Positions 46,603 to 55,344 of a stretch of 64,000 nt of DNA are shown here, piece by piece. Each line of letters opens with the position of its first letter. Positions within the stretch are counted from its first letter, which is position 1. Made by a program: the position numbers and the translations under genes. Under the pieces are notes generated by a model. That model had not been told where the DNA came from and did not search any database. It saw nothing but the letters and a program-made list of their open reading frames with translations. The stretch is from NCBI GenBank assembly GCA_964425695.1, contig CAYRNF010000008.1, positions 70,176 to 134,175 on the forward strand. The letters are read 5' to 3'. This DNA comes from JAKPBU01 sp964425695. Lineage in GTDB: Bacteria > Pseudomonadota > Gammaproteobacteria > Xanthomonadales > Xanthomonadaceae.

Positions 46603-47480
46603 ACGAAGCCCCTGCGCCGACCGAAGCGCAGCAGCAGCGTGGTGGCCGCCAGGATCACCAGGAACAGGATGAAGGCCACCGCCGATGCACGCCCCAGGGT
46701 CCACCACTTGAAGCCTTCCTCGTACATGAAATACAGCACGCTCACGGTGCTCTGCAGCGGATCGCCGCGGGTCATCACGTACGGCTCGGCGAACAGCTGG
46801 AAGTAGCCGGACAGGGTGATCACGCCCACCACCAGCAGCACCGGGCCCAGCTGCGGCAGGGTGATGTGCACGAGCTGCTGCCACTTCGTCGCGCCGTCGA
46901 TGCGGGAGGCTTCGTACAGGTCGTTCGGGATCGCCTGCAGGCCGGCCAGCAGGATCACCATGTTGTAGCCGAAGTTCTTCCACACCGCGAAGGCGATGAT
47001 CGTCGGCATGGCCCAGCGCACGTCGCCGAACCAGTCCACCGGGCCCAGGCCCGCGTGCCCAAGCGCCCAATTCACCAGGCCGTAGTCGGTGTGGAACAGG
47101 TAGCGCCAGATCACGGCCACCGCCACCAGCGTGGTCACCACCGGCGCGAACAGCGCGGTGCGGAACAGCGGCTTGAAGCGCGCGGCCGGCGCGTTGAGCA
47201 GCAGCGCCGCACCCAGCGACACCGCGATCGACAGCGGCACGCCCACCACCACGAAGTACGCGGTATTGCCCAGCGCCTTCCAGAACATCGGCGTCTGCAG
47301 CAGGTCGACGTAGTTGCCCAGCGCCACGAAGCGCAGGTTGCGCAGGTCGGCCAGCGCATACAGGTCGAAGTCGGTCAGGCTCAGCGCCAGCGCCGCGAAC
47401 ACCGGCAGGAAAAAGAACACGCCCAGGACCACCAGCGCCGGCGCGGCGAACACCCAGCCCGCAAGCGATGGGCGGATCAT
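46599..47480 (-). CDS. sugar ABC transporter permease (MalF type)
   Basis: CUT1 inner-membrane permease of 293 aa. Six hydrophobic spans begin with GWVFAAPALVVLGVFFFLPVF. The EAA loop is in LYEASRIDGATKWQQLVHITLPQLGP, the docking site for the ATPase. It sits between the binding protein (ATGA overlap at 47477-47480) and the MalG-type permease. No ATPase gene is adjacent; the one at 37040 is the likely partner. Confidence 0.93.
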   Translation of the reverse strand: MIRPSLAGWVFAAPALVVLGVFFFLPVFAALALSLTDFDLYALADLRNLRFVALGNYVDLLQTPMFWKALGNTAYFVVVGVPLSIAVSLGAALLLNAPAARFKPLFRTALFAPVVTTLVAVAVIWRYLFHTDYGLVNWALGHAGLGPVDWFGDVRWAMPTIIAFAVWKNFGYNMVILLAGLQAIPNDLYEASRIDGATKWQQLVHITLPQLGPVLLVVGVITLSGYFQLFAEPYVMTRGDPLQSTVSVLYFMYEEGFKWWTLGRASAVAFILFLVILAATTLLLRFGRRRGFV

Positions 47481-48790
47481 GGCACCGCGCCTTCGGCCAG
47501 CACCCAGCGCCGCTTCGCCAGGATGTCGTCCACCTGCGCATCGAGTTCGCGCAGCGCCTGCTCCTGCGGCTGCCCGCCGCGCACCACGCGCTCGGTGGCC
47601 AGCCGCATCGCCTGGACGATGCGCTCCCACTCCAGCACCTGCGGTGTAGGTTTGACGCGTTCGAGCTGGTCGCGGAACGCCTGCGCCAGCGGATCGTCGC
47701 GCAGTTCCGCGCCTTCCCATGCGCTGCGTCGCGGCGGCAGGTCGCCGATCAGCGCGTAGAAGCGCTGCTGCACGTCGGGACGCGACAGGTACTCGACCAG
47801 CTTCCACGCCGCCTGCTTCTTCTGCGAATCGCGGAACAACACCAGGCTGGTGCCGCCGGCGATGCCCGCGCCCGGTCCGTCCGGTCCGGGCAGCGGCATG
47901 GTGCCCCATGCGTCCTTCAGCGCGGGCGGCGCGACCTTGCGGAACTCGCGGATGTTCCAGGGCCCGGACAGGTAGAACGCGAACTCGCCCTTGAAGAATT
48001 CCTCCCAGATGTTGGACACCTGCGTCTCGGACACCGGCGGCGCCCAGCCTTTCTCGAACATCTCCGCATACAGCGACAGCGCGTCGCGGAAGCCGGGTGC
48101 GCTGAAGTTGCCGTAGCGGTCGCCATCGCGCAGCAGCGGGTCGTCCCCCTGCAGGCCCAGCGACAGCTGCGTCTCGAACTCGTTGAGCAGCAGCAGGATC
48201 GCATGGCGGTCTTCGCCCACCTGGCGTTTGACCTTGGCCAGGACGTCGCGCCATTCGTCCCAGGTGCGCGGCGGCGCGTCCACGCCGGCGGCGCGCAGGA
48301 TGTCCTTGCGATAGAACAGCAGGCGGGTGTCCACGTACCACGGCACGCCCACCAGCTCGCCGTCCACGACGTTCGTGCTCCAGATGCCTGGGAAATAGTC
48401 GGCCCTGTCCACCACGGGCGATGCGTCCACGTACGGCTGCAGCGGCGTGAGCGCACCGAGCTGCGCGAATTCCGGGATCCACGTGTTGCCCAGCTGGCAC
48501 AGGTCCGGCAGCGCATCGGCGGCGAACGCGGTCAGCAGCTTTTCGTGCGCCGCGCTCCAGGGCACCTGCTGCACGCGCACGCGGATGCCCGGATGCTCGC
48601 GTTCGAAGTCGGTGAGCAACTCGGTCACCACTTCGGCCTCGCGACCCATCGCCCAGAACTCGACCACCTGCGCGTCCGGCTCGCGGCGGCAGGCCACGGC
48701 GAACGCGAAAAGCAGCAGGCAGCCCGCGGCGCGCAACGCTTGCCGCAGGCGGCTCGCCCCAGCGCCCCGTGCGTTGTGCAGGCACGCCAT
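47477..48790 (-). CDS. sugar-binding lipoprotein of an ABC importer
   Basis: Extracytoplasmic solute-binding protein of 437 aa (family 1, MalE/UgpB-like). The signal peptide ends FAVAC, giving a lipidated Cys34. Typical segments are VVEFWAMGREAEVVTELLTDFEREHPGIRV, LPDLCQLGNTWIPEF and GVPWYVDTRLLFYRKDIL, with a conserved Trp-rich sugar pocket region (FFKGEFAFYLSGPWNIREF). ATG 48790 follows a GTG codon that could also serve as start. A 140-nt gap separates it from the GH144-like gene, enough for its own promoter, although none is obvious. Confidence 0.92.
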   Translation of the reverse strand: MACLHNARGAGASRLRQALRAAGCLLLFAFAVACRREPDAQVVEFWAMGREAEVVTELLTDFEREHPGIRVRVQQVPWSAAHEKLLTAFAADALPDLCQLGNTWIPEFAQLGALTPLQPYVDASPVVDRADYFPGIWSTNVVDGELVGVPWYVDTRLLFYRKDILRAAGVDAPPRTWDEWRDVLAKVKRQVGEDRHAILLLLNEFETQLSLGLQGDDPLLRDGDRYGNFSAPGFRDALSLYAEMFEKGWAPPVSETQVSNIWEEFFKGEFAFYLSGPWNIREFRKVAPPALKDAWGTMPLPGPDGPGAGIAGGTSLVLFRDSQKKQAAWKLVEYLSRPDVQQRFYALIGDLPPRRSAWEGAELRDDPLAQAFRDQLERVKPTPQVLEWERIVQAMRLATERVVRGGQPQEQALRELDAQVDDILAKRRWVLAEGAVP

Positions 48791-48930
48791 CACGCGGCTT
48801 CGCGGCGCAAGCCGCTACCTGACGCACGTGGCCAGGACGCGCGCGTGCCAGCGATGTCCGCGTGCCGTGGCAGGGAGACCTTCAAGCGCATTGGCGGCCG
48901 GCGCCGCTCCTGGAAGGGCACGCGGGCATG

Positions 48931-50580
48931 CTACATCGGCGGATCGGACGCGGGCGGGCGCGCGGGCGGCGGCGCCTGCTGGCCGCTGCGCGACTGCGTG
49001 GCGGCTTCCTCCGCGGCGGCCGCTTGCGGATCGGGCGGTCCAGAGGTCTTCGGCTCGCCCGGTCCGGCCAGCCATCCGCCGGTGAAACCCGCCCGCTCCA
49101 AGCCCCTGCGCACATGCGGGTTGCGCTTCATGACGTTCCACACGAACTCGTTGCGATAGTTGGCGATCATCGCCAGGATCGGCCCCTGGTCGATGCCGAT
49201 GTAGTCGCTGGCCACCCAGCCGCCGCCGGGCACGATGCGGCCGGTCTTCAGCGGCACGTCCTCGTAGTCGAAGCTGGGGTTGAACGCGTCGAGGAAACCG
49301 TAGCTGGAGTACAGGTATTCGCCGTAGCGTTCGAACATCTCCTGCGTCGCCGGGATCACGATCTCAGGCGCGAACGGCAGCGAGGCGATGGCGGCCGTGG
49401 GCGCGATGGTGCCGTCGTCGAACGCATCGAACAGGCCTGCGCCGCGCGCGCTGTACTGGCGGAACTGGCGCTGTTGGCCCCGGAACTCCTGCACCGTGTG
49501 CTGCGGGCCGTCGCTGGCGGTCAGGCCCCACACGTTCTCGCCGTAGTCCTTCCACTCCATCGGGTTCTCGATCGCATAGGCGCGCTGCGCGTAGGTCGCG
49601 CGGCGGCTGTTCTCGAAGTAGTCGATGCCGCGGTTCTTCATGTACTCGTCGCGGATGCCGCGGAAATCGATCCACACATGGCTGTACTGGTGGCCGAAGT
49701 GCGGGGCGAACGCCAGGTATTCCTGGCCCTGGAACACGCCCCAGCTCGCAGGATAGGTGCGCGTCCACGCTTCCCACGCGTCCGGTTCCAGCGGATGCGT
49801 GGGCGAGCCCAGCGCCAGCACGTACAGCAGCATCGCCTCGTTGTAGCCCTTCCAGTCGTGGGCGATGAACCCGCTTTCGGGGTGCCAGCCCATCGACACC
49901 AGCGGCTTGCGGCGCTGGAACCAGGTCCAGTCCACGCGCCGGTAGATCTCCTCGGCCAGTTCGCGGATCTGCGCTTCGCGCGGGTCGTCGCTGCGGTCGA
50001 AATAGCTCTGCGCGAACAGCACGCCGCCCAGCAGCAAAGTGGTGTCCACCGTGGACAGTTCCACCCACTTGTCCCAGCGCGTGCCGTCGCGCATGTCCAG
50101 GAAGTGGTAGAAGAATCCCTTGTAGCCGCTGGTGCCGGTGGCCTGCGGTCCCTGCTTGGCGTCGCGGAAGAACTTCAGCGTCACCAGCGTGCGATCCACC
50201 GCCTGCGTGCGGCTCACCCATCCGTTCTCCACGCCGATCGGATACGCGGTCAGCGCGAAACCCACCGATGCGATGCTGGCGAAGGGCCGCGACGGGTAGC
50301 GGTCGGGCGTGAGTCCGTTGAGTTCGTTGGTGGTGTCCCAGAAAAACTGGAACGTGCGCCGCTCGATGTCGCGGAACAGCGGCGGCAGCTTCGGCGGACC
50401 CTGCTCCGCCGGCGGCGCCGGCTCCGGCACCTGGACGATCGGGCCGGGCTTGGGCGGATCGACCTCGGGCGCAGGGGCGGCGCGTTCGCAGCCGCCGCAC
50501 AGCGCTGCCGCCAGCAGAACCAGCAGTGCGATGCGCGCCCTCGGCAGCCATGCGTGGCCAGTACCGGGGAACCTGCTCAC
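48931..50580 (-). CDS. GH144-like (glycoamylase-fold) secreted glycosidase, probable beta-1,2-glucanase
   Basis: A 549-aa exported protein, probably a lipoprotein (signal segment LLVLLAAALCGGC; the lipobox is not canonical). A Pro-rich spacer (35-60) is followed by the glycoamylase-family (PF10091-type) (alpha/alpha)6 domain: RRTFQFFWDTTNE, PIGVENGWVSRTQAVDRTL, YKGFFYHFLDM, LSTVDTTLLLGGVLFAQSYF, WGLTASDGP, APTAAIASLPFAPE and YGFLDAFNP. Characterised GH144 members are endo-beta-1,2-glucanases; that function here is inferred. An Ala/Pro/Gln-rich tail ends the protein. Its GTG overlaps the upstream gene's stop (GTGA). Confidence 0.85.
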   Translation of the reverse strand: MSRFPGTGHAWLPRARIALLVLLAAALCGGCERAAPAPEVDPPKPGPIVQVPEPAPPAEQGPPKLPPLFRDIERRTFQFFWDTTNELNGLTPDRYPSRPFASIASVGFALTAYPIGVENGWVSRTQAVDRTLVTLKFFRDAKQGPQATGTSGYKGFFYHFLDMRDGTRWDKWVELSTVDTTLLLGGVLFAQSYFDRSDDPREAQIRELAEEIYRRVDWTWFQRRKPLVSMGWHPESGFIAHDWKGYNEAMLLYVLALGSPTHPLEPDAWEAWTRTYPASWGVFQGQEYLAFAPHFGHQYSHVWIDFRGIRDEYMKNRGIDYFENSRRATYAQRAYAIENPMEWKDYGENVWGLTASDGPQHTVQEFRGQQRQFRQYSARGAGLFDAFDDGTIAPTAAIASLPFAPEIVIPATQEMFERYGEYLYSSYGFLDAFNPSFDYEDVPLKTGRIVPGGGWVASDYIGIDQGPILAMIANYRNEFVWNVMKRNPHVRRGLERAGFTGGWLAGPGEPKTSGPPDPQAAAAEEAATQSRSGQQAPPPARPPASDPPM

Positions 50581-53500
50581 TCCCACCTGGCCTCCAGCTT
50601 GCGGAACGGGGCGGGCAGCGACACGCCGCGCGCGTCGTAGTCGGCGACGGTCCTGCCGTCCACCACCAGCGACGTGGGCCGCTGCCGCGCAGGCCAGGCC
50701 ACGCGCACGCGGGTCGAGGGCGCCAGCGTGTCGTCGAGCTCCACGGTCATCGCGCCGCCTTCGCCGCGCGCGCGCAGCCCCAGCGGACCGAACGCGGTCG
50801 GTACCGCATCCAGCGCCAACCCTTCGCCCCGCAGCCATTCCGGCGGCGCGCCCGGCAGCAGCGACAGCGTGTCGCCTGCCTCGTGCATCAGCATCCCGTA
50901 CACCGCGCGCACGTACTCGGCGCCGATCCAGGTGTGCGGCATGTCGCCCAGGTAGCGGGGAAAGCGCAGCCGCGAGTGGATCACCTCGGCGAACACATGC
51001 CACGGCGCGGGCCGCGCCTGGTCGACGATCGACATCAACAGCTCGTTCGCGACGCGCGGCTCGTCCAGGTGCACGTAGGTCAGCACGTTGCGCAGCTCGT
51101 AGGGCGTATAGGCGTAGAGCGCGCCGGGCTTGTTGCGCTCGCGCACTTCGGCGATGTAGCGGTCGTACGTGCGCTCCAGCGCATCGGCCGGCAGGACGTC
51201 GCGGGCCCCCGTCGGATCCAGGGCGATCGACACGCTGGTGGGGTCCGAACTACCGATGTCGGCATCGGCCGGAACGCGGTCTTCGCCCTTCCACCGCATG
51301 GTGGCGCGGATCGACGCAGCCAGGGCGGTACGCAGCGCGGCGTCCTGCTCGCGCGCCCAGTGGGCGGTCTCGGCGTCGCCTAGCGCCCCGGCCAACCACG
51401 CGCCGTCGCGCCAGCCCTGCAGGGCGAAGAAGTTGTCCCAGTAGCTGTGGGCGGGCGTCGCGTAGCCCTCGTGGCTGATCGACGGCGCGAGGATGCCGCG
51501 GAAGCGCTCCGGTGCCGGCTGGTCTTCCATGTAACCGGGCACCAGCGTGCGCTCGCGCAGCACCTGCAGGAAGCGCATCGCCTTTTTCACCTCCGGCAGG
51601 TACTCGCGCACGCTCGCCGGCCCGCCGTCCAGGCGCGCCACGTCGGCGACCAGGCCGATGTACTGGCCCTGGCTGTCGTGTTCGATGTCCGACCCGTAGC
51701 CGGTCCAGTTGGAGCCGTCCTCGTTGAGGATCGGCGACACCAGGCCGCTGTCGCGCACCGCATGCTCGGAGTACCAGCGCAGGAAGTCGCGCGCGACCTG
51801 CGGCTGCTTCATCCGCAGCAGCACCGCCGCGGTGGCCGCCCCGTCGCGGAGGAAGGCGCGGTTGTAGTTGCGCGGCCCGGGCTGCATCGCGTTGCCGGAC
51901 TGGTTGATGAGCATGTAGGCGCCCTGCGCGCGCAGCATGTCCACCAGGCGCCGGTCGGGCAGCGACACGCCGATGTCGGACAGGCGCGTGCGCCAACCGC
52001 TCGCGACATCCGCCCCCAGGCGGTCGAACGCAGCCCCCGCATCGGCCGCGCCGGCAAGCAACGCCGCGACATCCAGCGGCGGCGCTTCCGGCACGCGCCC
52101 GGTGCGCGCGTCCGCGCGCTGCGTGCCCAGCGGAAACGCCACCACGATGTCGCGATGCGCGCCCGGCGCCAAGTCCACCTCGTAACGCAGCGCCGCCGCG
52201 GCCAGGCCATCGGGATCGCGCGCGGACGCCGCTTCCGGCAACCGGCCCGTGGCGATCGCACGCGTGATTTCGGCCTCTCCGTGCTCGCCGAACGGCGCCG
52301 CGCCGCGCGCGTCCACGGGGGTGAGCGAGGCCAGCAGCAGACGTCCGTTGACCCGGATGGAGGTGTCCGCTGAGCGGCCCTCGATGCGGACGTCCTCGAT
52401 CGGCGAAATGCCGCCGTTCTGCCACGGCGGATTCATCTGCATCGGCCGCACCAGCAGCGACAGCGCGCCGCGCACGCGCGCGCGCCCCGTGTTGGCGACG
52501 CGGTGCCGCAGCAGCGTGACCGGCTGGCCGCCCTGCTCCATCGCGAATGCCTCGCTGCGCACCTCCACGCCCGGCCGCGCTGTCCAGCGCACGCTCGGCA
52601 TCGGGATCCAGCCTTCGCGTAGCGCCTGTTCCGGTGCGTGGCCATCGGCCGCAGCCGCGCGGCCGTCGGCGTCGCGCCAGATCGCCTGCACCAGCGGCGC
52701 GCCCTTGAACGCCTCCAGGTTGCCGTACTCGTCGAAGATCGATTTCTGCCTGCCGGCGTGCACGCCGACCGACGTCCAGTACGTCTGCTGCATGTGCAGC
52801 GACGCCGGGAACAGCGCCTTCTGCCCGCGCGAGGCGGCCACCTGGTAGCGCTTCATCGGCGTGAGCACATGCCCAGGACCCAGCAGGCGCATGCGCGCGA
52901 TCGCGGGTGCAGCGCCGCCCTCGCGCGCGACGCGCAGGCGCAGCCCGGTGACCTCGCGCGGCGCGCGCGCTGCCAGCCACGAACTGGCGCTCTGCCCGGC
53001 GAACGGATCTGCGGCCATCGGCAGCCAGCGGCCGTCGGCTCCGCGGGCCTCCAGCACCGCGCCGCCGCGCGGTCCGGCCCAGTCGACCAGCAGGCCGGCG
53101 GTCTCGTACGCGCGCGGGAACGCGACCTCGAGCCGCGCATCGTCTCTGCCCGCTGCGGACAACGCATGCACCGTGCCGGCCTGCCACAGGCGCCCGGCTT
53201 CAGCGCCTTCGTCCAGGCCGGACACCCGCGGCGCGTCGCCGGAGGCCAGCGGCTCGAACTCGAACACGCTCACGCCCCAGTCCGCGGTCACCGGCAGGCT
53301 CTCCATGCGCACGTAGCGCGCGGCGCGCGGCGCGAAGAACAGCGTTTCGATGCCGCCCAGCGAATCGTCGATGCGGTACGCCAGGTCCCACGCCTTGCCG
53401 TCCGTGGACGTCTTGATCACGAATCCCTGCGGATTCGCGCTGTCCCACGTGATCCTGGCCCCGGCCACGCGCGCCTCGCGCCCGAGATCGACCTGGAACC

Positions 53501-53738
53501 AGTGGCCTGCGCTGAAACTGCCGCCCGTGCGCGTCTCCGGATCGCCATCGATCAGGTGTCCGATGGCCTGGTCCTTGACCTGGTTCGAGGTGCTCGAAGC
53601 ACGCCACTCGGCGCGCGGCGGCAGCGTGTCGCCCGTGCCGACCGCGGCCGCGATCGCCCCCGCCGCGTAACACGTCGCGGCAAACAGCGCGAACCAGCCC
53701 GGGAAACGCGCGCGGCGGAGGGGGAAGCTGGAACTCAT
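50577..53738 (-). CDS. secreted glycosidase-like protein with N-terminal F5/8 (discoidin) domain
   Basis: A 1053-aa exported protein with a signal peptide (residues 10-35). Residues 40-170 form a discoidin-type carbohydrate-binding module (DQAIGHLIDGDPETRTGG, WFQVDLGREARVAGARITWD, ARYVRMESLPV). A beta-rich region (about 280-560) and a six-hairpin helical domain (about 600-900) follow, with GPRNYNRAFLRDGAATAAVLLR, NEDGSNWTGYGSDIEHDSQGQYIG and YATPAHSYWDNFFALQGW, which resemble alpha/alpha-barrel glycosidases. I do not recognise the exact GH family. It overlaps the halogenase gene by ATGA and the GH144-like gene by GTGA, so the three are translationally coupled. Confidence 0.8.
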   Translation of the reverse strand: MSSSFPLRRARFPGWFALFAATCYAAGAIAAAVGTGDTLPPRAEWRASSTSNQVKDQAIGHLIDGDPETRTGGSFSAGHWFQVDLGREARVAGARITWDSANPQGFVIKTSTDGKAWDLAYRIDDSLGGIETLFFAPRAARYVRMESLPVTADWGVSVFEFEPLASGDAPRVSGLDEGAEAGRLWQAGTVHALSAAGRDDARLEVAFPRAYETAGLLVDWAGPRGGAVLEARGADGRWLPMAADPFAGQSASSWLAARAPREVTGLRLRVAREGGAAPAIARMRLLGPGHVLTPMKRYQVAASRGQKALFPASLHMQQTYWTSVGVHAGRQKSIFDEYGNLEAFKGAPLVQAIWRDADGRAAAADGHAPEQALREGWIPMPSVRWTARPGVEVRSEAFAMEQGGQPVTLLRHRVANTGRARVRGALSLLVRPMQMNPPWQNGGISPIEDVRIEGRSADTSIRVNGRLLLASLTPVDARGAAPFGEHGEAEITRAIATGRLPEAASARDPDGLAAAALRYEVDLAPGAHRDIVVAFPLGTQRADARTGRVPEAPPLDVAALLAGAADAGAAFDRLGADVASGWRTRLSDIGVSLPDRRLVDMLRAQGAYMLINQSGNAMQPGPRNYNRAFLRDGAATAAVLLRMKQPQVARDFLRWYSEHAVRDSGLVSPILNEDGSNWTGYGSDIEHDSQGQYIGLVADVARLDGGPASVREYLPEVKKAMRFLQVLRERTLVPGYMEDQPAPERFRGILAPSISHEGYATPAHSYWDNFFALQGWRDGAWLAGALGDAETAHWAREQDAALRTALAASIRATMRWKGEDRVPADADIGSSDPTSVSIALDPTGARDVLPADALERTYDRYIAEVRERNKPGALYAYTPYELRNVLTYVHLDEPRVANELLMSIVDQARPAPWHVFAEVIHSRLRFPRYLGDMPHTWIGAEYVRAVYGMLMHEAGDTLSLLPGAPPEWLRGEGLALDAVPTAFGPLGLRARGEGGAMTVELDDTLAPSTRVRVAWPARQRPTSLVVDGRTVADYDARGVSLPAPFRKLEARWE

Positions 53739-55252
53739 GTGGGGATGCCTGCCTTGCAGTAGCGGTCGATGAAGGTCTGGTGCGGCGGCATGACCTGCAC
53801 GCACCGCGCGATGGTGTCGCCCACCGCGGCCATGTAGCGGCGCAGTTCGGCCTCCGGCAGCTGGTCCACGATCGGGTGGTAGCGCCCGGGCAGCACGCCC
53901 TGCCCCACCAGCACCTGGATCCAGCTGATCTCGGCGAACATCTCGGTCCCGTTGCGGAAGATGCGCCCGCTGTCGCGGAACAGCTCGATCCGCGCCTGCA
54001 GCTCTTCCGGGATCGCCATGTCGCGGCACTGCTGCCAGAACGGCTCGTCCCGCGCGTTGGCCACGTAATGCAGCACTAGGAAGTCGCGGATGCGTTCGAA
54101 CTCGAATTCGAGCTGCTCGTTGTAGCGGCGCGCCAGCACCGGGTTGAAGCCTTCGTGCGGGAACAGCTCGAGCAGCTTGGAAATGCCGGACTGGATCAGG
54201 TGGATGCTGGTCGACTCCAGCGGCTCCATGAACCCGCTCGCCAGTCCAAGCGCGACGACGTTCCGGTTCCAACACAGCCTGCGTCGCCCGGTGACGAAGC
54301 GCAGCGGCTTGGGATCGGCCAGCGGGGCGCCGTCGAGATTCCCGAGCAGCGTGGCGGCGGCCTCGTCGTCGCTGACGTGCCGGCTCGAATAGACGTAGCC
54401 GTTGCCGGTGCGGTGCTGCAGCGGAATGCGCCATTGCCAGCCGGCCGAACGCGCGGTCGCGCGCGTGTACGGCGTCGGCGCGGCGACCTTTTCGCACGGC
54501 ACGGCGAGCGCCCGGTCGCAGGGCAGCCAATGACCGTATTCCACGTAGCCGGTTTCCAGCGCCTGCTCGATCAGCAGCCCGCGGAACCCGGTGCAATCCA
54601 CGAACAGATCGCCGCCGACGCGCTCGCCGGAGCGCAGGTGCAAGGCGGCGACGAAACCGTTCTCCGGATCCAGCTCAACGCGCTCCACGACCCCTTCGGT
54701 ACGCGTGGCCCCGTGACGCTCGGCGTAAGCGCGCAGGTAGCGGGCGTACATCGCGGCATCGAAGTGGTATGCGTAGGCGATGTTCGCCAGCGGCGAGTTC
54801 GGCGGCGCGTCGCTGGCCGAGACCATGAACCTGCCGAGCGCGGCGGCCACGGTGTTCAGCGTGTAATCGCCCAGTGGGCCGGCGATGCCCGCCTGCCACG
54901 CGCGGATCCAATACTGGTGGAAGGGCAGCAGGCCGAGCGGATGTCCGATCTCGGTGCCGAACCCGTGGACGTAGCGCGCGCCCGGCCGCAACCAGTCCAC
55001 GAACTCGATCCCGAGCTTGAACGTGCCCTGGGTATGGCGGACGAAATCCGCCTCGTCGATACGCAGCAGGTTGTTGAACGCCTTGATGTGCGGAACCGTG
55101 GCCTCGCCGACTCCGACGATGCCGATCTCGTCCGACTCGACGACCTGCACCGCGCACTGCGAGCCGACCACGCGCGTGAGCGCGGCGGCCGCCATCCAGC
55201 CCGCTGTGCCGCCGCCGACGACGACGATGTTGCTGAGAGAACCGGGGTTCAT
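53735..55252 (-). CDS. flavin-dependent tryptophan halogenase family protein
   Basis: A 505-aa homologue of PrnA/RebH. The FADH2-binding GGGTAGWM is at residues 13-20, the catalytic lysine is Lys79 in GTFKLGIEF, the halogenase signature WQWRIP is at 272-277, and Glu346 is in MEPLESTSIH: all at the same numbers as in PrnA. The halogenation machinery therefore looks complete. It has no signal peptide. It lies between a TonB receptor gene and a glycosidase gene and overlaps the latter (ATGA). Halogenases of this type in X. campestris have been reported to brominate indole in vitro (recalled). The natural substrate is unknown. Confidence 0.93.
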   Translation of the reverse strand: MNPGSLSNIVVVGGGTAGWMAAAALTRVVGSQCAVQVVESDEIGIVGVGEATVPHIKAFNNLLRIDEADFVRHTQGTFKLGIEFVDWLRPGARYVHGFGTEIGHPLGLLPFHQYWIRAWQAGIAGPLGDYTLNTVAAALGRFMVSASDAPPNSPLANIAYAYHFDAAMYARYLRAYAERHGATRTEGVVERVELDPENGFVAALHLRSGERVGGDLFVDCTGFRGLLIEQALETGYVEYGHWLPCDRALAVPCEKVAAPTPYTRATARSAGWQWRIPLQHRTGNGYVYSSRHVSDDEAAATLLGNLDGAPLADPKPLRFVTGRRRLCWNRNVVALGLASGFMEPLESTSIHLIQSGISKLLELFPHEGFNPVLARRYNEQLEFEFERIRDFLVLHYVANARDEPFWQQCRDMAIPEELQARIELFRDSGRIFRNGTEMFAEISWIQVLVGQGVLPGRYHPIVDQLPEAELRRYMAAVGDTIARCVQVMPPHQTFIDRYCKAGIPT

Positions 55253-55278
55253 CGGCAGGAGATATCGCTGATCGCAGC

Positions 55279-55304
55279 GACGCTGCCGCCGGCGCGGCAG
55301 CGTC
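55279..55304 (-). terminator. hairpin between the TonB receptor and halogenase genes
   Basis: GACGCTGCCGC (55279-55289) pairs perfectly with 55294-55304 around CGGC. There is no U-tract. It probably lowers expression of the downstream genes relative to the receptor, as is common behind receptor genes. Confidence 0.5.
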
Positions 55305-55344
55305 TTCGGGGAGCGTAGCGGCGCGCCGCGCCGCTGGCGCGCGG

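Noticed and set aside
53735..55252. Part of an antibiotic biosynthetic gene cluster
   Set aside because: No NRPS, PKS, tailoring or resistance genes are within the window; the neighbours are all sugar-uptake genes.
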